Below, piece by piece: positions 9,417 through 18,107 of a stretch of 42,244 nucleotides of DNA. This stretch comes from Saprolegnia diclina VS20. Its lineage: Eukaryota; Oomycota; Saprolegniomycetes; Saprolegniales; Saprolegniaceae. Position 1 is the stretch's first letter. Each line of letters begins with the position of its first letter. The notes beneath the pieces were generated by a model. It saw nothing but the letters and a program-made list of their open reading frames with translations, was not told the origin of the DNA and made no database searches. The stretch is from assembly GCF_000281045.1 (NCBI RefSeq), contig NW_008246097.1, positions 640,490-682,733 on the forward strand. Reading direction: 5' to 3'. Both the position numbers and the translations under genes were made by a program.

Positions 9417-10932
9417 TCATATCCACAAGAGCGTACCCGGGGCGAGCACAAACTGGCGCGGCGTCTGCGTCGAGATGAGGCCGTCGTTGAGCGCCGGGAT
9501 CTCAAACCGGTTGAGGAAGAGCAGCATCGTGTGGATAAGAAATACGATCGTAGTCCAGAGCGCCGTGTACGAAAAGCCAAACGGAAAGCAGAAAAAGTAG
9601 ACGTGGAACATGCTAAAGTAGAGCAAAAAGAGCGGCGGGAAAAACGTGAGCGAGAGCCACGTGCGCACGCTAGACCAGATCTGGTCACGACCACTCGCAC
9701 ATTTGAAACAAGCGTACCAGACGACCGAGTAGAGTTCGCAGAGCCACGCGAGCGACATGACGATGAACGCGAGGAGCTGGTCTTTGAAAAACTCAAAGAG
9801 GAAAAAGAGCATCCCGACCTAAAATTTGACATTGAGTTTGTTTCTCAATCGTGCGTTTCGAGATGTACCATGATGGGCACAAACACGAGCGACTCGATGA
9901 TGTGGCTGAGCACGAGCTTGGTGTACGGCAGTCGGTGTCGAATGTGCTGCTGCAGCAAGACTAGGTAGTACATGCAGCCATCAGATACTTGCAACGCTTC
10001 CGGAGGACCGACTCGTAAACTTGAGCATCCGTTGCTGCGTCTCGCGCAAAATGAACGAGACGAGCGTCGTCGTGCTGAAGAAGAGGAAGAGCACCGTGCA
10101 AAAGATACCGAGCTTGTACGCGGCCAGCGAATACCACTACTCGACGCGTGAGCATCGTAGCTATTGTCTGGGACGTCGTACCGTCGATGTGGTCGCGCGA
10201 AACTCGCTCGCATAGTTGAGGTTGTATGTGTCTTTTGTGAGCTCGTTGTAGAGGTAGCCCTTCCCGCCGTCCGTGATCTCAATCATGTTGTTGATCAGAA
10301 TCGTGTCGAAGCCAAGGACCTTGTCGAGGAAGAGCATCCACGCGCTTGAAGTGCCCACGTACGGCAGCCCAAAGCACTCGGACGACATCGGTACCGAGAC
10401 GTGCGCGATTTGCAGCGCCGGCATCTCGTCCGGGTACTCGACCATCGTCAAGAGCCCTTTCTGCATTGCATAGACGTACGCGTTGCGTGGCGCTGCCCGC
10501 GGCGCGTTGTCTGTAAACAAGCCCTAGCCAGATGCGTCGACGGTCGTGCGACGAGTTGCATGGACCGTACCGAAAGCGAGAGCCACGATGCTTTGTCAGG
10601 CTCGACTTGTATATGTAGCAGGTGCGGCATCGTGGTGGGCATGAACTGGCGCAGGCAGCCCGCTTGGTCATGGCCGCTACGACTGCCATGAGCGTCATGC
10701 GCATGGCCTCCGCGCGCACCTCATAAACGTGCGGTGGAGGGTTGTCACGAGGCACAGCAGACCCACGGCGAGCACGAAGAGGGTCGTCTCGAGCGCAATG
10801 CGTGTCTATCGCGATGCGCATGAGGCTTGGCGGATCCAAGACGATGCTGCATGAAGCGAGTACCTTGCCGCCGGCGAGGCGCATGAGGATGCGGCTAACC
10901 CGCACGTGCATGCGGAAGAAGATCTGCTCCAT
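9417..10932 (-). CDS. Membralin (TMEM259) homologue, 7 exons, 416 aa
   Basis: Exons are 10864-10932, 10720-10805, 10571-10682, 10182-10523, 9989-10136, 9869-9960 and 9417-9818; all phases agree (417 codons). Introns are 58, 37, 47, 45, 28 and 50 nt. Membralin is an ER multi-pass membrane protein linked to ER-associated degradation. Hallmarks are the N-terminal FFRMHVRVSRILMR before a first membrane helix (LETTLFVLAVGLLCLVTTL, about residues 26-45), a long lumenal part, and TTTLVSFILRETQQRML after a second helix. A hydrophobic C-terminal block follows, with FEFFKDQLLAFIVMSLAWL, FLLYFSMFHVYFFCFPFGF and MLLFLNRFEIPAL. I count six to seven membrane segments. ATG 10932 is the first ATG after an in-frame TAA, although reading back gives TDHV before it, so an extra 5' exon is possible. 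At about 416 aa it is shorter than animal membralin (about 600), lacking the acidic tail. It ends 70 bp from the convergent longin-like gene. Confidence 0.88.
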
Positions 10933-12115
10933 GACGTGGTCGGTACAGCGTGGGGATGGCGGCGGGAGGTAGTCGGGTGCAAGCCTCGCTCCGGCCGCTG
11001 TTTATGTTCTGCGGCCAAATCGAGTTCCATACAAAATGCAAGGTTGGGCATCCGGATTCAAGCGACGTATCCGGATATTCGCCGTCAACAGCGTGATTTT
11101 GGCGGACAGTTGATTTTATTCTGTGGGCGCGTCAACTTCAATGTGACGAGCGCCGTGTCACCTGCTTTGCCCGAGTATCTTAACAACGGCCAATCAGCGA
11201 ACGGATCAACCGGTGATCGTCTCCAGTCCATGAGGCTCAAGAAGCCGACGAAGAAGTCTTGGGCATGCAGGTCTTCTTCGAGCGCGAACAACCCGCGGCA
11301 AGCACGGATGTACAGTGCAGTGGAAGAGTTCCTTCAGGCTGTCGCCACGTTCTTCGCCCAGAAGCTCAACCCACTGACCACTTTGGCGGACAAGCAGAGG
11401 AGATTGAAGGTTGTCACACTGCCGCAAAAAGGAACAAGATCTCACCGACGTCAACGTCGTGTCTTCAACGTCGGCAAAGTACGCGGTCACGTCCGAGCAA
11501 TCAAGGTCCTTCTCGTCCGTGCGCTTGTTCCTTGGACCAGCACGACCTATCCCAATGCGAGCTTCGTCGCTCAGCGCTCTCCGCAGCTCTCATGCATGGC
11601 AAGAAGCGATGGTTCTTGTCGCCTTCTTGTCGTCTTGCGGTTTGCCACCTGGTAGATCCGGGTTTGAGTCGAGAGAGAGCTCCACTACCGCAACACGAAC
11701 TCTAGGCGTCCGAGGAAGGCCCTTTATGATAGCATTGGAACTGCACCAACGCACGCGTACTTTTCTCGCGCCGTCGAGTGCGATGGAATACCAGTGCGCA
11801 GTAACCAATTTCGTGCGAACGACCGATCAGCTCCAGTTGACAGGCGCCTTTGATCCGACCTTGGTCGCTCGACCAGACTGCTTGCCGTCGTCCTTCGCCA
11901 AGTCGTCTGTCGCGATGGGAGCATCGCAAGAGCGTTTGATGTAGCTACATGGTTGGCGAGCCGGCAGCAATGCGCATCGATGGGCGTATCTTGCGTTAAA
12001 TACCGGCTCGTGGGTTTAAGTCCTGGGCTTTCCGGACGACCCGATTGGCCAATCGTGGCGGCGCGTATCCGGACAGCCAAGAGCGCTATCTTTTGCCACC
12101 AACCAAGGACGCAGC
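10933..12115. other. Gene-poor 1.2 kb with unresolved minus-strand coding-like segments
   Basis: Two overlapping minus-strand frames look more protein-like than background. One (about 11290-11620) contains TDEKDLDCSDVTAYFADVED and LRQCDNLQSPLLVRQSGQW. The other (11085-11300) contains FALEEDLHAQDFFVGFLSLM and DPFADWPLLRYSGKAG. I found neither a start codon with context nor a splice pair linking them, and the plus strand is also open across the region. I recognise no family. The right end (11945-12115) is the Kelch gene's upstream region, with a CCAAT palindrome. Confidence 0.4.
12042..12055. promoter_or_regulatory. CCAAT-box palindrome upstream of the Kelch gene
   Basis: The 14-mer cgattggccaatcg is a perfect palindrome carrying CCAAT on both strands, 60 bp upstream of ATG 12116. 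CCAAT is the known NF-Y (HAP) binding core. Function here is inferred from sequence and position. Confidence 0.5.
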
Positions 12116-14837
12116 ATGGCCAAGAAGGACAAGAAGGCGACGGCCGCCAAGAAGGACGAGAAGAAGGCCCGGCAGGAGCTCAAGCAGCAGAAGATCAACA
12201 AGAAGAAGGCAACGAAGGAGGCCAAAGATGCGGGCGAGGAAGACATTGAGGCCATTCTGAACGAGTTTATGAAGAAGGACGCGGCCAAGGTGGCCATCAC
12301 GATCGTGCCCACGACGCAGCCGTCGCCGCGCGCCAACTTTTCGCTGAGCTCGATGCCCAACAACGATCTCCTGCTCTTTGGCGGCGAGTACTTTGACGGC
12401 GAGTGCAACGAATGCTTCAACGAGCTCTACCGCTGGAACCTCGAGACAAACGAGTGGAAGCTCATCTCGTCGCCCAACACGCCGCCGCCGCGCTGCAGCC
12501 ACCAGTCGGTCGTGTACCGCGACCATCTCTACATCTTTGGCGGTGAGTTTGCGACCGCCGACCAGTTTTACCATCACCGCGTACGTCCATGCCCTCTCGA
12601 CCTCGCTCAGCACTGCGCATTAGGATCTCTGGCGCCTCGACCTCAAGACAAACGCGTGGGAGTGCATCGAGAGCAAGGGCGGCCCGTCGCCGCGCAGCGG
12701 CCACCGCATGATTGTCTGGCGCAACTACCTCGTAGTCTTTGGCGGGTTTTACGAAGCCGCGCGAGAAACCAAGTTCGTCCATGCTCCACGTCTCCACCTC
12801 CACACGTGACGCATTAGGTGGTTCAACGACCTCTTCCTCTTCAACTTTGCCGATCTCAAGTGGAAGAAGATTACGTTTCCCGTGCACAAGACGACGCCGG
12901 GGCCGCGCAGTGGCTGCCAGGTCCGTCCTCCCCGCTTCCACAACCGGCCTTTCTACAAGAAATGACTTAGCTGGCAGTCTTGCCATCGAAGGACACGATC
13001 TTCATGTACGGTGGGTACGCCAAGATCAAGAACGTGGGCGAGAAGTCCGAGGGCAAGGTGTACACGGACATGTGGGCGCTCAACATGGCGCCGGTCATCA
13101 AGAACCAAGACCCGACGTGGGAGAAGGTAGCCTTACATTCTACCTGCGTTGCCTCTGGACAGAGGTATCTCTGAGTAGCTTTCGCGCAAGGGCCATGCGC
13201 CGAGTCCGCGCAGCGGTGCGACCATGACAGTCTATAAGAACCGCGCGATTCTCTTTGGCGGTGTCTTTGACGAAGAGGGCCGCCGCCACGAGCTCAAGAG
13301 CGTCTTCTACAACGAGATGTTTGCGTATGACATGGAGCGGAAGCGCTGGTTCGAATATAAGCTCCGCAATAAGAAGGATGGCAACAAGCAGCGCCGCCGG
13401 AAGAAGACCAAGTCGTCGACACCGGGTGCCGACGACGACGACGACGATGATGACGAGGATGACGACGGGTCGCAAAGCGGCAGTGATGACGACCGTGCGG
13501 CCGAAGACGATGTACGACGCACATGTGCTTTGAAATGACGGACGTGATGACGGGATAGGAGCAATATCAGAAGCGTCAGAACCAATTTGGGTACGTCGGT
13601 GAAGACGGCACCATCGTGTACCTCGAAGACGACGACGAAGAAGAGTCGAAAGAAGATAACGGCGCCCAGGAGCTCCCGTCGTCCGCGCCACCTGCCCGAG
13701 TGACCGAGAACGACAAAGACGAAGAAGAATCCAAGGAAGAGGAACACAACGATGATACGTCCGACTTGCTTCCGGACGTCTTGCCAGTCGTCGCGCCGGT
13801 CGTCGATGACGGCCCGCCTGCCCGTGTGCCACTGCCGCGTATCAACCCCGCGCTCATTGTGCGTGGCAACACCATCTTCGTGTACGGCGGTGTCCTCGAG
13901 GTACAATGCCGCTGTGGATGCCCCATGCACCTCACGGGATGCCATTAGGATGGCGATCGCGAGATCACGCTCGACGACTGCTGGTTCACTGCTGCATACA
14001 TCGAGTCGCGCTCAACGTCTGTCGTAGGTCCATGGATCTCAAGCGCATGGACGAGTGGGTCGAAATTCTGCCGGGCACGATGGCACAACAGCTCTGGAAG
14101 GGCGTTGTGAGTGACACGGAGGACGACGATGACGACGACGACGACGATGAAGAAGAAGACGACGACGACTTTCAAGAGTACGTCGAGCCACTCGAGGACG
14201 CGGACGATGAAGCCAAGGCGCCGGTATGTCGAATCGCAACGACATCATATGACATGCACCAGGCGCCGAGCGAGGCGGCGATGGCCGTTGCGCGTGCCGT
14301 GGACGTCCTTGACGGCACCGACGAGCCGGTCAAGTCCAAGAAGAAGAAGACCGACCGGTGCGAGAACGCGGCGCGATCGGGAACTGAGTCGTTTTGGTGT
14401 AGGAAAGCGCTTCGAAAGGAGATTGAGGAGCTTCAGGACCAACTGCAGCTCGCGGACGAGCTGCAGACGCCGCAGCCCGGCGAGACATTGCGCGATTTCT
14501 TTGCGCGTACAGCCAACCACTGGGCGCGTCAGGTACAACCGCGTTGCTTGCATTTGGTTGTCGGGATGCATTGTAGGTGGCGAATTTGCCCGAGACGACC
14601 GAGCGCCAGCTGAGCGTCAAGGACATCAAGCGCGAGGGCTTTGCGATGGCCGAAGTCCGCTACAACGAGCTGCTACCGAGTACGACGACGCTGCCATCCT
14701 CGAGTCCAGCATCTCATGCTGTTTGCGTAGTTTTGGAGCGCTTGAACGAGCTCGAAGCCGCCCAAAAGGCTGCCGAAGAGGCCCATCAGTCCAAGAAGGC
14801 GGCGAAGAAGGGCGGTCGCGAAAAGGACCGGCGTTAA
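12116..14837 (+). CDS. KLHDC4: Kelch-repeat protein of the KLHDC4 type, 12 exons, 737 aa
   Basis: Exons are 12116-12580, 12624-12772, 12818-12920, 12971-13126, 13179-13511, 13559-13900, 13949-13983, 14028-14223, 14263-14357, 14403-14532, 14577-14679 and 14731-14837. All eleven introns are 39 to 52 nt and phases close to 738 codons. A Lys-rich N-terminus (residues 1-40) precedes six Kelch blades marked by LLLFGGEYFDG, LYIFGGEF, LVVFGGFYE, IFMYGGYAK, AILFGGVFDEEG and IFVYGGVLE, each paired with a downstream Trp. The C-terminus carries GETLRDFFARTANHWA, the DUF4110-type block that distinguishes KLHDC4 from other Kelch proteins. Two acidic insertions are unusual: an Asp run near residue 280 and a DTEDDDDDDDDD stretch near 510. 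The intron at 14358-14402 is 45 nt without an in-frame stop, so it could be retained without breaking the protein. The cellular role of the family is poorly defined; the basic and acidic tails suggest a nucleolar or RNP setting (inference). Confidence 0.9.
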
Positions 14838-14870
14838 ACCGAACAGTCTTGGGGTTTGTGCTCGTCTTAT

Positions 14871-15891
14871 TCACTGCTGGTTGAAGAGGCGCCCAAAGAG
14901 CCCCATGGACTTTTCCGGAGTCAAAAACTTTAACTCGCGCTCTTCGCCGAGGAAGCGCGCGACCGTGTCTTCGAACGCGACCGCGGCCTTGTCGGTCTTG
15001 CTCGCGATCACGGGCTGGCCCATGTTGGACGAGTTGAGGACCTGCGCCGACTCGGGGATGACGCCGACGACCGGCAGCGCCAGCATCTCTTGAATGTCCT
15101 AGAAGCCCATGAGAAGAGGCTGCATGTACGAAGGACGATCTACCTCGACCGAGAGACATTCTTCGTTCGAGACGCGCTTGGCGTCGTAGCGGTTGATGAG
15201 GAGGTACTGGTTGACTTTGGCCCGGCCTTCCTGCGCGCGGAGCGACTTGCTCGCAATGAAACCAATCATCTTGTCCGAGTCACGACACGACGAGATTTCG
15301 GGGTTGGTCACGATGATGGCTTCGTCCGCGAAAAACATGGCGTGGCGTGCGCCCGACTCGATGCCGGCCGGCGAGTCGCAAATGATGTAGTCGAACTCGT
15401 GCTTGAGCTCTTCGAGCACCTACGCCTATGTTACGCATGTGTAGCGAGCAGCCAGGACGCTCTACCTTGGCGACGCCGTCTTCCGTGAGCGCGTCTTTAT
15501 CGCGCGTCTGGCTCGCCGCCAACAGCGACAGCTTCTCGAGGCGCTTGTCCTTGATGAGCGCTTGGCTGAGGCGGCAGTTGCCGTCAATGACGTGGATAAA
15601 GTCAAAGATCACGCGGCGCTCGCAGCCCAAGTGAATGTCGAGGTTGCGCAAGCCAATGTCAAAGTCAATGAGGCACGTGCGGTAGCCCTTCTGCGCCAGG
15701 CCATAGCCGATGCTCGCCGAACACGTCGTCTTGCCGACACCGCCTTTCCCGGAGGTCACGACGACAACCTTGCCCTGGGGCGAGCCGCCAGCAGTGGCAT
15801 CCTGGTTGCCAAGGCCGGCGACCGCCGTGTAGCGCGCCACCGTCCGCGGCGCGAGCGTCTTGGCCGGATGGAGAGCGCGGAGGAGCAGCAT
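14871..15891 (-). CDS. minD: MinD septum-site ATPase, eukaryotic, probably mitochondrial, 309 aa
   Basis: Exons are 15466-15891, 15144-15419 and 14871-15098, with introns of 46 and 45 nt; both introns contain stops in the flanking frame, so they are real. MinD is a ParA/Mrp-class ATPase that binds membrane and places division-ring inhibition in bacteria. The deviant Walker A VTSGKGGVGKTT (about residues 44-55), LIDFDIGLRNLD, the CERRV motif, ALIKDKR, ASQTRDKDALT, CDSPAGIE and GVIPES all match bacterial MinD in order. The C-terminus ends with a short amphipathic helix (EKSMGLFGRLFNQQ) like the bacterial membrane-targeting sequence. The first 35 to 40 residues, MLLLRALHPAKTLAPRTVARY onward, are Arg-rich with no acidic residues, as in a mitochondrial presequence. 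ATG 15891 is the first ATG in frame. The protein therefore looks active and organellar. No MinC or MinE lies in the window. Spliceosomal introns exclude bacterial contamination. Confidence 0.93.
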
Positions 15892-16713
15892 GAGGAACTC
15901 TGTGGTAAAATTGTGGTGCACTTTCTGCAGAACTGAAAACCTCTCTAATCACATACTCCACAACATGCGTTTAAACAGGTTTTGCCCGTTTCAAGCGGCA
16001 TTGACGTTCTGTTGTCGGCAAGCTCCCCTTGGAGCTTCACGCTCTGGAGAGCGTTGCTGCCCCAACCGTCTGCGATGACGCCTGGCGAAATTAGGCGGCT
16101 CCAAGGATATATAGCGCGCACGACTGCTATTTGAGGCGTCCAAGGTCGCGAACCCCAAGCGCATTGCGCACCTACGAGCGCAGAGAGGAGGTATCGCGGC
16201 GGTTGCATACTATCGAGATGTACCAACTGCTATATCACGCCGATCTTGGAGCACTCTCGACGGGCCTTGGAATAAAGGGTGCGGAGTCCCTTGGCGTGAA
16301 AACGGCTTGAAACCGAGGAAACCCCAAGTGTCGTCCGCGGCGTCCTGATTGTACCGCGAAATTCGGGCAGGCGTCCTGATTTCAAAGCAACTTGATATTT
16401 GTATGCTGCGATCGAAGCTGTGAAACGCCCCGATCTTTGGGCGAAGCTTGGTATTTGTATGGTGACGGCTTGGCGCGCGGTGATTGGTGCGGAATGTTTC
16501 GTAGAAAGATTAGGAGCCAATCAAACGCGAGGGCTGGACCCGACGCTTCGATCTTGGAGAGGTTCCAGCGCTGGTCGGCTATGACCCACTCTCACATTTT
16601 CTTCTTCCGCCACGGCAGAAGAGAACCAGCGCATTAGAGTCTTCTCCTCCGCTCCCGGCTACAGGTACGCAGGCTCATGGCGGTGGCAGCAGCTCATGGC
16701 CGCGTAGACTAAG
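15892..16713. other. Intergenic between MinD and the secreted-protein gene
   Basis: No supported gene. Short direct duplications are visible: ggcgtcctgatt occurs twice (near 16340 and 16371), and tatttgtatg occurs twice (near 16394 and 16451). CCAAT-type boxes lie at 16483-16487 (as attgg) and 16517-16521, about 195 to 230 bp before ATG 16714, and may serve that gene. Confidence 0.5.
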
Positions 16714-17941
16714 ATGATGCGCGCGGCCACGATTGCCCTGCTTGCGTTCGCTGCGATTGTTCGCGCCGAAGACCTCAACCAGGAATACAGCGCGCCTGCC
16801 CCGCAGGGCTACGGCGCGCCGGCTCCCAAGGGCTACGCGGCGCCTGCTCCGCAAGGCTACGGCGCGCCTGCTCCCCANNNNNNNNNNNNNNNNNNNNNNN
16901 NNNNNNNNNNNNNNNNNNNNNNNNNNNNNNNNNNNNNNNNNNNNNNNNNNNNNNNNNNNNNNNNNNNNNNNNNNNNNNNNNNNNNNNNNNNNNNNNNNNN
17001 NNNNNNNNNNNNNNNNNNNNNNNNNNNNNNNNNNNNNNNNNNNNNNNNNNNNNNNNNNNNNNNNNNNNNNNNNNNNNNNNNNNNNNNNNNNNNNNNNNNN
17101 NNNNNNNNNNNNNNNNNNNNNNNNNNNNNNNNNNNNNNNNNNNNNNNNNNNNNNNNNNNNNNNNNNNNNNNNNNNNNNNNNNNNNNNNNNNNNNNNNNNN
17201 NNNNNNNNNNNNNNNNNNNNNNNNNNNNNNNNNNNNNNNNNNNNNNNNNNNNNNNNNNNNNNNNNNNNNNNNNNNNNNNNNNACGGCGACGGCTACTACA
17301 AGAAGACGCCTGCCCCGGAGCCCACGTCGGAGCCGACGCCCAAGCCGACCCCCAAGCCGACGCCGTACCCGACGACGTACGTCCCGCCGCTCACGCCGCC
17401 GCCGCCGTTCATTCCCCCGACGGAGACGAAGTACGGCCCCGCGCCCGCACCGGCGTGTGCGTCGACGTGGAAGCCCAACTCGGCCAAGTACATGGCGTAC
17501 GTGTGCAGCTCGCTCTATGCGAGTGCGACCAAGTGGGCGTCGAACAACTGCAAGGCGTACTACACGGTGACGCAAGACTACGACGACAAGAGCTTGTACC
17601 AGGCGCAGCTCTGCACGTACTGGAGCCAGCGCAGTGTCTTCCGCGTCGTCACCTCGTGCTTCATCGAGGCGCATCTCCGCAACGAGTTCGTCCAAAAGTA
17701 CGGCAAGGCCGGCCCGGGCCAGTGGTTCTGCAAGTACACCGACTTTGTCAACCAGGTCAAGGAGTGCTACAGCTCGTCGCTCGACTGCTACCCGCTCGGC
17801 AAGTCGCTCAACTCGCTCGAGGCGCAAGTCGCGGCGCTCAACCCGCCGTCGACGTCCATGCCGCCGTTCCAGTTCACGGGCGCGTCCATTGCCATGTGTG
17901 CGTACTACAACAAGGACCAAGTGTACACGACGGCCCAATAA
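16714..17941 (+). CDS. Secreted protein: Ala-Pro/Gly-Tyr octapeptide repeats, Pro/Thr linker, Cys-rich domain (interrupted by gap)
   Basis: The N-terminus MMRAATIALLAFAAIVRA is a classic signal peptide, with cleavage likely before ED. It is followed by 8-residue repeats of the type APAPQGYG encoded by a 24-nt unit. A run of 405 Ns then hides an unknown length. After the gap the frame resumes with a Pro/Thr/Glu-rich linker (TPAPEPTSEPTPKPTPKPT) and a C-terminal domain of about 160 residues with nine cysteines, ending at TAA 17939-17941. The pre-gap and post-gap frames differ by one relative to the nominal gap length, so that length is not real. The linker looks O-glycosylated. The plan fits a wall- or extracellular-matrix-associated oomycete protein, or an apoplastic effector. 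I do not recognise the Cys domain. There are no introns in the visible parts. Confidence 0.8.
16792..16877 (+). repeat. 24-nt tandem repeat (octapeptide APAPxGYx)
   Basis: Three full units (16792-16815, 16816-16839, 16840-16863) and a partial fourth run into the N gap. Units vary only at silent or conservative positions (Gln/Lys, Gly/Ala). The array probably continues inside the gap and caused it. Confidence 0.9.
16878..17282. other. Assembly gap, 405 Ns
   Basis: An unbroken run of N within the repeat region of the secreted-protein gene. True length is unknown, because the reading frames on either side do not agree with 405. Confidence 1.
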
Positions 17942-18107
17942 GCTTGATACGATACCATCATCAACACAAGGCGCACAGACAGCAGCAAACGAGTTGTGGC
18001 CTGTGGTGGGTCGTCAAGTATTTAACAAATGTTGATGTTTACCTAGTGCATAAAACCAATTTCAATGTATCAACTCTGAATAGACAGATCCATTAGGAGA
18101 GCAACTT

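Noticed and set aside
10906-11655. 249-codon plus-strand frame
   Set aside because: Overlaps the membralin 5' end on the other strand, is Arg/Ser-rich, and has no domain or good start context.
11650-12030. tRNA-like B-box words (gatccgggtttgagtc near 11655, gggtttaagtcctgg near 12010)
   Set aside because: No matching A box, no acceptor-stem pairing and no cloverleaf could be drawn around either, so I call neither a tRNA nor a tRNA-derived SINE.
14871-15891. MinD as bacterial contamination or misassembly
   Set aside because: It contains two introns of exactly the local type and shares GC and codon use with its neighbours.
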